A stretch of 64,000 nt of DNA from assembly GCF_027595985.1 (NCBI RefSeq), contig NC_073313.1, positions 219,792,066 to 219,856,065 of the forward strand, in the 5' to 3' direction. A model generated the notes under the pieces. It saw nothing but the letters and a program-made list of their open reading frames with translations. It was not told the origin of the DNA and did not search any database. Below are positions 21,750-33,769 of the stretch, piece by piece. The translations under genes were made by a program, and so were the position numbers. Every line of letters starts with the position of its first letter. Position 1 is the first letter of the stretch. The DNA comes from Sorex araneus (lineage: Eukaryota > Chordata > Mammalia > Eulipotyphla > Soricidae).

Positions 21750-21830
21750 TTGGAGCGCAAGCACGAACGTTTATAACTCTATAATTGTACCTCATGTTGA
21801 TCCACTAATAATAAAATATAATTTTTTTTA
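21750..21830 (+). mobile_element. L1 3'-terminal fragment
   Basis: Only the last ~80 bp: agcgcaagcacgaacgttta, ctataattgtacctcatgtt, gatccactaataataaaa and an A-rich tail. It abuts the MIR. Confidence 0.65.
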
Positions 21831-23083
21831 AAAAGTGTGCTTTGGGCTAAAGCTTTTGAAGAAGACTCATTATTTGAGGACATGAGCAAGGAGGAGCTGA
21901 GCTCCCCTTATTTCTGTCTCTGCTAAGTTGCTCCAAAGAGCAAGAAGCAGTTTTCTCTTTTACAACTCATTCTTTCAAACTAAGGCTTCTTGTGCGGAGT
22001 GATTCAATGGTGGCATAAGGCTTGAATAGGACTTATACTGCCTTTCCAAAAGTTACACTCACTAATTCGGATTTAAAAGATTACCACAGTTTCAATTTTT
22101 TTACTAAAGTGTTTAAATTTCACATTTATTAATTAGTCGCTCATATTACTGAAAAAGTCTCACCAAGTTGAAGTTTTCCATAATTTCTCACAAAGAAAGC
22201 TAATCTATATTCACATTGCTAGAACAATGCTTGATTGCAATTTACTGATTTTTAAGTATTTCCCTCAAGAGTTTATATCATCTAAATTTTCTTCATGCTA
22301 TTTCTTCGTTTTTCTTTATGCATCCAGGGACAGACTCTTTAGTCCACAGTCCACAGAGTAAAATGGGTTTGTGATTGGAACAAATGAGAAAGAAAATGCA
22401 TGACCCGTGTGAATTCTAGCAGACTAACACAATGCATGTGCTTCTCTGCCAGGCTTAGATTAAGCACTGATTTGATCCAACTGGCCCCATTTCTTGTAAA
22501 TGGGTTTTCTTCCATTCAGTGTTTAGTAAGCTCTTTGTCAATAAGATAACTCCCAAGGCTGAATAAATGTCCTCTTAAATCCTGACAGTCATGGAGGATT
22601 ATTTGCACACCAGTCACTTTTAGAGACCTTTGACAACTTCATTCTGATCTATTTCCAATAAATCATATTACTAAAGACCCAAAATACTTACATGTTTGTA
22701 TTTTAAATTCTTAATGGGAATTCAACCAGGAATCGTGGTAGCAATTTAAAACATAAAACATCAAATCCATTTCTTTATGCATGACAAAGAAGCTGAATTC
22801 AACACATAAAAACTCACTTGGTAAAAACAAGTTTTAGCACCAAAGAACTGTTAGTAATCCCCATGATTCACTCCATGGAGGGGAAAACTGAAACTGAGTT
22901 AGTTTCAGGGCAAGACATCTCTATTATCAAGTTTCTATTTGCTGGTAGTTAAATCTTGAAAGCTAAAATATGTCATATTTACAGCCTGCAATTATAGGCA
23001 ATAAATACTGTTGACAACACAACAGAATGTATTTCTTCCTAGTTTAGTGAGATAGACTTGCATACTTAAAATTTTTGATATAT
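21831..23083. other. unassigned sequence
   Basis: About 1.25 kb without a recognisable gene or repeat. Base composition is more even than in the flanking LINE debris, so this may be unique genomic DNA. Confidence 0.4.
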
Positions 23084-23245
23084 TGGGCTTGGAAAGATAG
23101 TATAGCAGGTAGGTGCTTGTCTTGCACAAGGTCAATTTGGATTTGATCCCCTACGCTCCATATGGTCCCCAGGGCCCTGCCAGGTGTGAACTCTGAGTGC
23201 AGAGCCAAGAGTAAACCCTGAGCACTGCCAGATGAAGCAAAATAC
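23084..23245 (+). mobile_element. tRNA-derived Sorex-type SINE, diverged
   Basis: Head gggcttggaaagatagtata, B-box region tttggatttgatcccc, body aactctgagtgcagagccaa, end gagcactgccagatga. Confidence 0.85.
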
Positions 23246-23519
23246 ACTGACATATTTTACAAACATACATATGTATAACATAAATTAAGTATACTCAGAC
23301 CCTTAAACTTACCTCTGTCACTAATTAGCAGCTGACTCTGTACTTGTCTTTACAGATGTATGAATATTAAATATGAAAACATGTTCACATGCCCATTTGT
23401 GTGCATGGTACATAATTTGTCAACCAATATCAATTTCTTCCTCCATTCTATCTCATTTTTAAAGTTCACACAATCTAATTGAATATAAACAGCATCATTT
23501 TACATTCATTTAAAAAAAT

Positions 23520-23640
23520 ATTTATTGGGTCCAGTTTCTCTGCAAAACACTGAGCATGAATCTATATGTCAACTCAGTGGAGTCTCTGTCCTCATAGACT
23601 TTACACACTGATGGGAGAGATATAATAAGACTTACATCTT
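23520..23640 (+). mobile_element. possible L2 3' end fragment
   Basis: Reads like the L2 end, in order: ttattgggtcc, ctgcaaaacactgagcatga and ctctgtcctcatagacttta. Diverged; a MIR-like phrase precedes it at 23,310-23,350. Confidence 0.4.
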
Positions 23641-23664
23641 ACTTTAAGTAGATCAATCAGAAAA

Positions 23665-24534
23665 GGCTTCTTGACAGCTACCCAGCACCCTGGTTTCCCG
23701 CTGCCAGGCTTCCTTGCTTGATGCCCTAACTCTGCCCTTCCACAACCAGGTGTGTGGGACCTGCCTCAGCCCCTCCCGCCCAGTGTGGGACACCTGGTGG
23801 TGGGACGCCCAGTGAAGTGCCCCAGTTTCCACCCACTTCCCCAATAGTTTGGAGGGGGTGTGTCCTCTAAGTCAGAGGGTGTAGCCTCAAAAGGGGCATA
23901 GCCTCCTTGGGGCCCAAGGCTGCTAATGCGGCCGCAGTTGTTTTTCCCCTTCCATGCTCTGCGGACTTAGGTCACAGTCTGTAGAACCTAATTCTTTAAA
24001 GAACACCCTGGCCATTTCAATCACTGTATGCCAATAATCCATTACCCTATTCTAATTTCATAAAAACCGCCAGAGAACACAAGAAGCTGCACAAGCCCTT
24101 CATAAAGAGATCATAGCCTCAAGTCTTCACTAGAGGCCCTACATAAACCAGTACAGCGCATGAAAGTAAGGAAGTATTCTAGAAGGGAAAAAAGGCTACC
24201 ATCATCGACTTAGCTCACCCAGAATACCCTAATGCAGCAAGAGGGAATAGGGATAGAGAACTGGAAGGGTCCGCCTCGATAGTCCCATAACAACAAGAAG
24301 AAACAGCGAAAATTCCCACAATGAAGAGAGGATGAAGAAAATATTTCAGAAGCCTCAACAGGGGTTACCCACAAATACGACCTCTCAGATAAAGAATTCA
24401 GAGAGGAAATCTTAAAGATGGTCAACGAACTCAAAGCAACCATGAAACAGACATCCAATAAATTAAAGGGAGGATATGAACGCAGCATTGGAATGGTCCA
24501 CCAAGAAAATACAGGAAGAAATGATAGCAGAAAT
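23665..24534 (+). mobile_element. L1 5' UTR and start of ORF1
   Basis: A GC-rich leader (23,665-23,960) runs into the 5' UTR shared with L1 copy A and the 45-kb copy (aggccctacataaaccagta, ggaagtattctagaaggga). It then enters the beginning of ORF1, where the frame DLSDKEF-EEILKMVNELKATMKQTSNKL is readable at about 24,378-24,470. A frameshift follows near 24,468. The fragment stops at 24,534, exactly where the T-run of an antisense L1 starts. No continuation of ORF1 is found to the right of that L1. Confidence 0.8.
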
Positions 24535-27130
24535 TTTATTTATTTATGTTTTTGTTTTGTTTTTTTTAATTTATTCTTTTACTGAATCACCATGTGGAAA
24601 GTTACAAAGCTTTCAGGTTTAAGTCTCAGTTATACAATGCTCAAACACCCATCCTTTCACCAGTGTACATATTCCACCACCAAGAATCACAGTATACCTT
24701 CGCCCCCAAGTCCCTAGCCCCCACCCAGCCTGTGTAACTGATAAATTTCACTTTACTTTCACTTTACTTTGATTACATTCAATATTTCAACAAAATATTG
24801 TTTGGAGTTTCTCCCCCCTAAAGTCGGACCTGCTGAAAAGGAAGCATTTGATAATTTCTTTTTCATTGCTGAAAATGAAGAGATACAAAGTCAAGCAGCC
24901 GCACTAGCAGCCACACAGTTTTGTATTTCTGTATTTTAGTATTTTAGTAACTAAGTCCAGAAAAATATCTGCCAGAAATTGCATCATTGCAAGCTTGTAC
25001 CTCTCAGCTACTTTATATTCCACATATGAGAGCAATCTTTCTATGTATGTCTCTTACTTTCTGACACATTTCACTCAACATGATACTTTCTATGTTGATC
25101 CACTTATATGCAAATTTCATGACTTCATGTTTTCTGACAGCTACATAGTATTCCATTGTGTAGATGTACCAGAGTTTCTTTAACCAGTCATCTGTTTTGG
25201 GGCACTCTGGTTTTTTCCAGATTCTGGCTATTGTAAACAGTGCTGCAATGAACATAGAAATGCAGATATCATTTCTACTATACCTTTTTGCCTCTCCGGG
25301 ATATATTCCCAGAAGTAGTATTGCTGGGTCAAATGGAAGCTCAATTTCTAATTTTTTGAGAATCGTCCATATTGTTTTCCAAAAGGGCTGAACCAGTCGG
25401 CATTCCCACCAGCAGTGAAGGAGAGTCCCTTTCTCCCCACATCCACGCCAACACCGGTTGTTTTTATTTTTTGGGATGTGAGCCAGTATCTGTGGTATGA
25501 GATGATATCTCACTGTTGTTTTGATCTGCATCTCCCTGATGATTGGTGATGTTGAACATTTTCTCATGTGCCTCTGAGGCATTCGGATTTATTCTTTGAA
25601 GAAGTTTCTGTTCATTTCATCACCCCATTTTTTTATCGGGTCAGCAGTTTACTTCTTATGGAGTTCAGCCAGTGCATTGTATATCCTTGATATCAACCCT
25701 TTATCGGATGGGTACTGTGTAAATATATTTTCCCATTCTGTAGATTGTCTCTGTATTTTAGTCACTGTTTCTTTTGAGGTGCAGAAGATTCTTAATTTGA
25801 GATAGTCCCATTTATTTATCTCTGTTTTCACTTGCTTGGCCAGGGGCGTGTCAGCTTTGAAGATACCATTGGCTTCAATGTCGTGGAGGGTTTTGCCTCC
25901 CTTGTCTTCAATGTACCTTAGGGATTCTGCTCTGATGTTGAGATGTTTAATCCATTATGATCTGACTTTTTACATGGTGATAGGTGGAGGTCTAAGCCCT
26001 TTTTTTTTGCATGTAGCTGTCCAGTTTTGCCAGAACAATTTGTTAAACATGCTTTCCTTGTTCCACTTCACATTTCTTGCTCCCTTATCAAAGATCAGAT
26101 AATCATATATTTGGGGGTGTGTGTCAGGGTATTTAACCCTGTTCCATTGGTCTGCAGCTCTGCCTTTGTTCCAATACCATGCTGTTTTAATTACTACCGC
26201 TTTGTAGTAGAGTTTAAAGTTGCGGAGGTTGATTCCTCCCATTTTCTTTTTCACAAAAATTACTTTAGCTATTCGTGGGGGCTTTTTGTTGCATATGAAT
26301 TTCAGGAGCGCTTGCTCCATTTCTTTGAAGAATTTCAAGGGTATCACTAAAGGGATCGCATTGAATTTGTGCAATGCTTTGGGGAGTATTGCCATTTCGT
26401 CAATATTAGTTCTTCCAATCCATGAGCAGGAATTTCCTTATGTCCTCTTTTATTTCCTGAAGTAGCATTCTGTAGTTTTCATTATACAAGTCCTTTACCT
26501 CCTTAGTTAAGTTGATTCTGAGGTATTTGATCGTTTGAGGGACAATTGTAAATGGGATTGCTTTTATCATGTCGCTTTCTTCTGTCTCATTATTTGCATA
26601 TAGGAAAGCCATGAACTTTTGGGTATTGATTTTATAGCCTGCAACTCTACTCTATGAGTCTATTGTTTCTAGGAGTTTCTTGGTAGAGGTTTTAGGGTTC
26701 TCTAAGTATAGTATCATGTTATCTGCGAATAGTGAGAGCTTGATTTCTTTCTTTCCTACCTGAATGCCCTTAGTAGTATCTTTTTCTTGCCTAATCGCTA
26801 TTGCAAGTACTTCCAGTACTATATTGAACAGAAGTGGAGAGAGTGGGCATCCTTGTCTCGTCCCTGTTCTTAGAGGGAAGGTTCTTAGTTTTTCCAAGGA
26901 TGATGTTTGCCGCAGGCTTGTGATAAACGGCTTTGACTATATTGAGGAATACCTGTCTATACCCATTATGGCGAGAGTTTTCATCATAAACGGGTGCTGG
27001 ATCTTGTCAAATGCTTTTTCTGCATCTACTGATATGATTATATGATTTTTATCTTTTCTTTTGTTGATATGATGGATTATGTTGATTGATTTCCGAATGG
27101 TAAACCATCCTTGCATCCCCGGGATGAATG
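24535..27130 (-). mobile_element. antisense L1, 5' truncated
   Basis: The T-rich stretch at 24,535-24,575 is the complement of the A-tail. A 3' UTR of a different subtype from most copies here follows (24,580-25,012, matching 61,580-61,918), then ORF2 back to the reverse-transcriptase region. The 5' truncation lies near 27,125, just after the block for [16 protein letters not shown] did not find a clear target duplication. Confidence 0.85.
25013..27130 (-). pseudogene. L1 ORF2 reverse transcriptase/C-terminal pseudogene (antisense copy)
   Basis: Reading leftwards from 27,130: RT palm phrases [19 protein letters not shown] (near 27,030) and [22 protein letters not shown] (near 26,850). The catalytic motif reads F-A-D-N instead of F-A-D-D (near 26,728). 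Thumb and linker follow in shifted frames. The last 189 codons (25,582 to the stop at 25,013) are open and include an intact C-x3-C-x7-H-x4-C knuckle ([14 protein letters not shown], then WWEC). This copy shows where ORF2 ends in this lineage (LICGI then stop). Truncation, frameshifts and the D-to-N change make it inactive. Confidence 0.85.
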
Positions 27131-27702
27131 CCACTTGCTCTTCCTTCATATGCACACTCATACCTCCCAATTCATTGCTAGGTGTAATATAACATGGGTT
27201 ATTCCATCTCCAATTACTGATAATAACCATTGCTGGTAAGAAAAATCTGATTCATGCTGATTTTTACTTCCTTTCAACCTAACTTGACTATTATTTTCCT
27301 TTTTATGGAATCATTGTCATAAGCTATGGATCATTTCAAGGGCGATGGGAAATGGAATATGCACTCTTTAGACTTTGGTTGAAAAAAGCAGGTTTTTTTC
27401 TCTATATATTTTGTCTGCAATTGCAGCTCTAGTTCTGGATTCTCTTCCATTCCCCCACTGTAAATACTTGGCAGTCACCTTGGAATTCTCTCTCATTTTT
27501 ATTCTTCCCATAAAGTCTCATATTTTCTAAATTTTTTTCATTAATTTTAAATTAACAGATCATTGCAGATTCATATATGCTTATAATACAAAAAGAACCT
27601 GAGTACCTGCTACCTACTTTCCTTTATGATAATATCTTGCCAAGTCATTTTGTTTATAAAAAAATCATTATTCCAAACAGACAATAAATGTATATGCAAT
27701 AT
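27131..27702. other. unassigned spacer between two inverted L1s
   Basis: No gene seen; AT-rich with T-runs near 27,530. Confidence 0.4.
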
Positions 27703-27832
27703 AAAAAAAACTTAGAGCAGAAATTAACGACATAGAAACCAAACAAAAAACAATCCAAAAAATCAATGAAACAAAGAGCTGGCTCTTTGAGAAAAGTAAA
27801 CAAGATTGATAAACCACTAGCAAGACTCACAA

Positions 27833-27864
<32 letters not shown>

Positions 27865-30527
27865 CCCTAGTAAAGCGAATTAGAAATGAAAGGAAAGACA
27901 TCAAAACAAAAAACAATGAAATTCAGAAGATCATCAGAGACTACTTTGAAATTCTGTATCCCACAATACCAGAGAACCTAAAAGAAATGGATAAATACCT
28001 GGATTCCTACAATCAACCAAGACTGAACCAAGAATACTTGGAATACCTGAATAGACCCAATAATATCAAGGAAATTGAAACTGCAATCAAAAGTCTTCCC
28101 AAAAACAAAAGCCCAGGTCCAGATGGATTCACTAGCAAATTCTTCCAAACATTTAAAGAGGACCTGGTGCCAGTTCTTCTCAAGCTTTTCCAGGAAATTG
28201 AAGAACAGTAACTCTCCCAAACAGTTTCTATGAGGCACATATCTTACTAATATCAAAAGCAAACAAAGACACCACTAACAAAGAAAACTATAGACCAATA
28301 TCCCTGATTAACATGGATGCGACGATCCTCAACAAAATATTAGCAAATAGAATCCAACAACTAATCAAAAAGATATCATACACCAAGAGCAACTGGGATT
28401 CATCCCGGGGATGCAAAGATGGTTTAACATTCAGAAATCAATCAACATAATCCATCATATCAACAAAAGTAAAGATAAAAACCATATGATCATATCAATA
28501 GACTTAAAGAAAACATTTGACAAGATCCAACACCCGTTTATGATGAAAACTCACCAAAATGGCTTTCGGAGGAACTTTCCTCAAGATAGTCAAAGCCATC
28601 TACCACAAACCCATGGCAAGCATCATCCTCAATGTGGAAAAACTAAGGGCCTTTCCTCTAAGATCAGGGATGAGACAAGGATGCCCACTCTCAACACTGC
28701 TGTTCAATATAGTACTGGAAGTACTTGCAATAGTCTTTAGGCAAGAAAAATATATTAAGGGCATCCAGATAGGAAAGGAAGAAATCATACTCTCACTATG
28801 CGCAGATGATATAATACTATATCTAGGAAATCCTAACGCCTCTACCAAGAAACTCTTAGAAACAATAGACTTGTACAGTAAATTCGCAGGCTATAAAATC
28901 AATACCCAAAAGTCCATGCCCTTCATATATGCAAATAATGAGACAGAGAAAAGCGACATGAAAAAAGCAATCCCGTTCACAATAGTGCCCCAGAACATCA
29001 AGTATCTCGGAATCAGTTTAACTAAGGAAGTAAAAGAACTCTACAAATAAAACTATAAAATGCTACTCCACGAAATAAAAGAGGACATGAGGAAATGGAA
29101 ACATATCCCCTGCTCATGGATAGGGAGAATAAACATTGTCAAAATGGCAATACTCCCCAAAGCATTATACAGATTCAATGTGATACCTATAAGGATACCC
29201 ATGAAATTCTTCAAAGAAATGGATCAAGCAATCATGAAAATCGTATGGAACAACAATCGCCCACGAATAGCTAAAACAATTCTTGGGAAAAATTCAACAG
29301 TAGGCATCACCCTCCCCAACCTTAAACTCTACTACAAAGCGATAACAATTAAAACAGCATGGTAATGGAACAAAGGCAGAGCCACAGACCAATAGAATAG
29401 GGTGGAATATCCCTACGCACAACCCCAAATGTATGATCATCTAATCTTTGATAAGGGAGCAAGAAATGTGAAATGGAGCAAGGAAAGCCTCTTTAATAAA
29501 TGGTGCTGGCATAACTGGACAACCACATGCAAAAGAATGGGCTTAGACCTCGACCTGACACCATGCACAAAATTCAGATCAAAATGGATTAAAGACCTCA
29601 ACACCAGACCACAATCCATAAGGTGCATCGAATACAAGGTCGGCAAAACCCTCCACGATATTGAAGCTAAAGGTATCTTCAAAGATGACACACAACTGAT
29701 CAACCAAGTGGAAACAGAGATAAACAAGTGGGACTATATTAAACTAAGAAGTTTCTGCACCACAAAAGATACAGTGATCAAAATACAAAGACAATCTACA
29801 GAACTGGAAAGGACATTCACCCAGTATCCATCTGAGAGGTGGTTGATATCAAGTGTATATAAGGCACTGGTTGAACTCTACAAGAAGAAAACATCCAACC
29901 CCATCAGAAAGTGGGGCGAAGAAATGAACAGAAACTTTCCCAAGGAAGAGATACAAATGGCCAAAAGGCACATGAAAAAGTGCTCTACATCTTTAATCAT
30001 CAGGGAGATGCAGAAAGAAACAACTATGAGATACCATCTCACACCACAGAGACTGGCACACATCCAGAAGAACAAAAGCAACTGGTGTTGGCCTGGATGT
30101 GGGGAGAAAGGGACCCTCCTATACTGCTGGTGGGAATGCCAACTGGTTCAGCCCTTTTGGAAACAGTATGGTCTCTTCTCAAAAAATTAGAAATTGAGCT
30201 CCCATTTGACTCGGCAATACCACTTCTGGGAATATATCCCAGAAAGGCAAAAAAGTATAGTCGAAATAACATCTGCACTTGTATGTTCATTGCAGCACAG
30301 TTTACAATAGCCAGAATTTAGAAAAAACCCATGTGCCTGAGAACAGATGACTGGTTAAAGAAAGTTTGGTGTATATATACACAATGGAATACTATGCAGC
30401 TGTTTAAAAGGATGAAGTCATTAACTTTCCATATAAGTGGATCAACATGGAAAGTCTCATGCTAAGTGAAATGAGTCAGAAAGAGAGAGACAGACATAGA
30501 AAGATTGCACTCATCTGCAGTATATAA
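27703..30527 (+). pseudogene. L1 ORF2 reverse transcriptase pseudogene (27.7-kb copy)
   Basis: Readable blocks: the linker NRPNNIKEIETAIKSLPKNK with FTSKFFQTF (27,987-28,211), the fingers/palm (28,411-29,050) with [18 protein letters not shown], and a catalytic motif that reads C-A-D-D (28,797-28,808) instead of F-A-D-D. A 262-codon C-terminal stretch at 29,402-30,190 holds the cysteine knuckle with its histidine changed to tyrosine ([14 protein letters not shown], then WWEC). ORF2 ends at the TAA at 30,525-30,527 after LICSI. Frameshifts near 28,210, 28,550, 29,050 and 30,170 break it. About 900 of a usual ~1,275 residues are represented. Confidence 0.85.
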
Positions 30528-30995
30528 AACAACAGAATGGGAAACTAACACCCAAGAATAGTAAAAATAAGTACAAGGTGTTTTGCTCCATGGCTTGGAA
30601 GCCAGACTCACATTCTGGGGGACAAATCAACTCAGATAGAGAAGGAGACACCAAGTAAAGTGTGGTTGGAGAACTTGCTAGGGATGGGAGATGCCTGCTG
30701 AAAGTAGACTATAGATTGAACACGATGGCCATCCTATACCTCTATTGCAAACCACAAAACCCAAAAGGAGAGAGAGAACAAAAGGGAATGCCCTGCCACA
30801 GAGTCAAGGTGGGGTGGAGGGGATGGGGTGATTGGTGGAAGGGATACTGGGGTCATTCATATAGGAGAATTGGCACTGTTGGAGGGATGGGTACTTGAGC
30901 ATTGTATGATTGAAACACAAGCATGTAAATATGTAAATCTTAACTGTACCCTCACAGTGATTCATTAATAAAAATAATTTTAAAAATTAAAAAAA
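27703..30995 (+). mobile_element. sense L1, 5' truncated
   Basis: Starts in ORF2 between the endonuclease and RT domains (ttagagcagaaattaacgac). It runs through RT, the C-terminal region, the 3' UTR with G-rich block (30,805-30,860) and the terminus tgattcattaataaa with an A-rich tail. A GA microsatellite at 27,831-27,862 sits inside it, at a place where the other copies have short GA runs. Confidence 0.9.
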
Positions 30996-31534
30996 GAAAA
31001 GAAAGGGGGTTTTTTAAAAAGGGAAGGAGTCACATGGAATTCTAAAAATGATGTTTTCTGAATAAAGAGAATGGCTAATGCATGATCCTAAAAAGTACAC
31101 AAATACATGAGATTTTAACACTAATAGGATAGCATAACCAAAGTTCCTGGTGAAAAATAGAAACTTAGATCAAAGTCTCTTATTCATAAAATGAAACTTA
31201 AAGAAGAAAATGTTGGTTCCAACGACTAGTTAATCCTATTATATTCCATAACATTGTTGTATTAGGAGAAAGAAGCTGGGGAGACCTTATCTGTTAACTA
31301 CTACTGAGTCAAATCAACCATATGATTAATTTATGTACAATATCGCTAATATGACAAGAAAGGAATTCCAACTGGCTGATAATCTTACTTTTAGATCAAA
31401 GAACCAGGGAAGAGACTTTTCTAATTGCCTTGAAGTTTCTCAGTTCATCGTTTACTTATTCTGAGGAGATCTGCTGCCATGTTCATGTTGTAAAAAGTCC
31501 TGAGGAAAAGTCTGTGAGAAACAAAGATCTCTGG
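30996..31534. other. unassigned AT-rich sequence
   Basis: No supported feature. Confidence 0.4.
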
Positions 31535-31690
31535 TCAACAGCCATGGAAACTTTTTGATGAACAGGTATACCAACTCCAGCCCAGCCATCAGACTCTGCT
31601 GTTGCCTGCAGCCTCATGAAAGACACTGAGCAAGAATTACCCAGTAATCCAAGATTACTAATTCTAAGAAAATGTGAACAAAACTCTACC
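31535..31690 (+). mobile_element. MLT1-like (MaLR) LTR fragment
   Basis: The phrase order matches the old mammalian MLT1 LTRs: accaactccagcccagccat, agactctgctgttgcctgca, gcctcatgaaagacactgag, caagaattacccag, then a stretch ending in aagaaaatgtgaa. Diverged, with no internal region. Confidence 0.55.
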
Positions 31691-32107
31691 AAACAGTCTT
31701 TCCAACTATGACAGAACATCATTTGGTTAAAAAAAAGTTCCCTCAGGGTTGCAAAAGCTGGAAAATGAAGCTTGTTTATCATTTAGTACAAAGGCCAGAG
31801 GCCTACGCTGTCAGTGCACAGGTGCGTCAAGGTCTCCTGGGAGAAACCAGTACAAACTGTGCAAGTGAAGATGCCAACACAATTTCCTTTTTTCCAGATT
31901 GCCATCATGGTGAAGACCACAAACTTTTTGAGCATATAAGTTATGGATACTTCTAGTCATGCTAAAAAATCTTTGACAGTTCATCCAAATCTAACAGTCC
32001 AAAGATTGCTCTTTAGCATACTGAAAAACCTACCTCAGTGCCACTCTTAGCTTCACTGACTACGATTTTTTTTGACTTTATGTTCATTCCAGTCTGGCCT
32101 AAAGCCT
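31691..32107. other. unassigned sequence
   Basis: Short open frames only; nothing recognised. Confidence 0.4.
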
Positions 32108-32293
32108 ACACATGCACACACACACACGCAAACACACACACTCACTCACGAGAGAGAAGGAGAGAGAGAGAGAGAGAGGAGGAGAAGGAGAGAGAGAGGG
32201 AAAGAGAGGAAGGGAGACAGAGAGGGAGAGAGAAAGGGAGAGAGAGAGGGAGAGAGAAAGGGAGAGAGAGAGAGGGAAGGAGACAGAGAGAAA
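32108..32293. repeat. (CA)n followed by (GA/GGGAGA)n microsatellite
   Basis: 32,108-32,147 is a CA-rich run. 32,150-32,293 is uninterrupted purine made of ga, gggaga and aaag units, including near-identical repeats of gggagagagaaa. Peptides translated across it are low-complexity artefacts. Confidence 0.95.
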
Positions 32294-32649
32294 TGCCGTG
32301 GTCACCGCCTGGCAATGGCTGATGGAGTCCTCTTTAGATAAATGACTATATGCACCAAACCAGGCAGGTCTCCATTATTAACAGAGTCTTTATTCCTTTC
32401 CAGCCTCACTTAGCAGTGACTAGTTCAGAAACACATGCTCATATCTCTCAAATATGCCACGATTAAAAACTTGGAGAGAATGAAAGTTGGGTAAGACACA
32501 GAGTTGCATTTGCAAATTGAGAACTCCTTTGAAACAGCAAAATAAGTCTTTTTCTGTCTAAAGGTCACTTAAAGTTTATCTTATTTTCATAATTATTTTT
32601 GAGGTAAAATGATAGTGTCAATAATCAGTTTTTGGCATAAAAAGTTAAT

Positions 32650-32965
32650 GCGCCTCCACCACCACCCAAATAACAAAAGCCCCTCCCACTCCCTAGGTCA
32701 CTCCTAGTCTACACTATTCCTTCCCACTCCACTCCAACCCCACTTTGTAGTCACTTTCATTGTCAAAATTCAATGGCTTATTTTTATTGGACACTACCTA
32801 TTCCCTTATTTAATTCTCCCTTGTTATACCACATTAAGTGATATCATCTGGTACTTATCCTTTCCCCTCTGACTTATTTTTGTTAATGTAACACCCTCTA
32901 GCTTCATCCAAAGGCAGAAGTCTAGCTTTTTTAATGTAAGAGCACTGCTATTTATTCAGCCACTG
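32650..32965 (-). mobile_element. old L1 3' region, antisense
   Basis: Antisense old-L1 phrases: cacattaagtgatatcatct, taacaccctctagcttcatc and gcactgctatttattcagcc resemble the complement of old L1 ORF2-end and 3' UTR sequence. Confidence 0.5.
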
Positions 32966-33004
32966 ACTAAGCTGATTGAAGTGGGCATGAACTCCACATG
33001 ACTT

Positions 33005-33600
33005 TTTTTAAGTTTTTTTAATTAAATATCCATGAGATAGACCATTACAAAACCATTCATAATTGGGTTTCAGTCACATAATGATCCAGCATCCATCCCT
33101 TCACCAGTGTACATTTCCCACCACCAATCTCCTATCTCCCTCCCACCATACCCCAACACCTCCTGCCCCCTAGCCTGCCTCTATGGCAGGAACTTTCCTT
33201 CTCTCTCTTCTTTTATGCATTATGGTTGACAATATAGGTACTAAGAGGTCATCATGTTTGTTCAGTGCATTTAGAATTTTTATCAGTATGATAAGGCTGG
33301 AGTATCTTTTTTAACTGTTGAGGATGTGACTGTTGAGGCTTCCAGAAGTACAGAGAGTTGGGGGGAGGTGGCCCATCCCAATTCTGAGAAAGCCTGGAGA
33401 TTTCAGTGACAAAATTCACATACCCGAATTTTTAGCAGATTATATCTCAGTGAGGTCCATCCCGAGATGGTGGAGTCCAGCCAGGGGCATCGCAGTGATT
33501 TGGGGTCATGGGAGCAAGTGGCTTCTGGGGGCTCTGCTCTGGCAGGCAGCAGGCTGACCCAAACTCCTCAGATTTACCCTGGTCTCTTCAGCCTTGCATA
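33005..33600 (-). mobile_element. old L1/HAL1-type LINE, antisense
   Basis: The left part (T-run, cacataatgatccagcatcc, cttcaccagtgtacatttcc, caccaccaatctcctatctc) mirrors the LINE tail family at 1-290 and 52,436-52,790. 33,310-33,600 resembles the body of the 39.8-40.7 kb copy. Boundaries are uncertain. Confidence 0.45.
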
Positions 33601-33769
33601 AGTGTGAAATTAACTGCAACTTTTGTTCTCTTTTTGAGATTTATTTATGAATCTGAAGCAAGACTGATAAGCTTGTGTAGCTAAGCTAGAGGTGGTTTGT
33701 GGACATGGCTCCCACATACCTAAATTTTGGCTGTTTAATTTCTCAGGAAACTTGGTTCTGAGTGTTAAA

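Noticed and set aside
21290-21784. 164-codon open frame on the plus strand
   Set aside because: It runs through an antisense SINE, a MIR and an L1 tail; no coherent protein.
32038-32345. Overlapping open frames rich in R, E and K
   Set aside because: They are translations of the CA and GA microsatellites.
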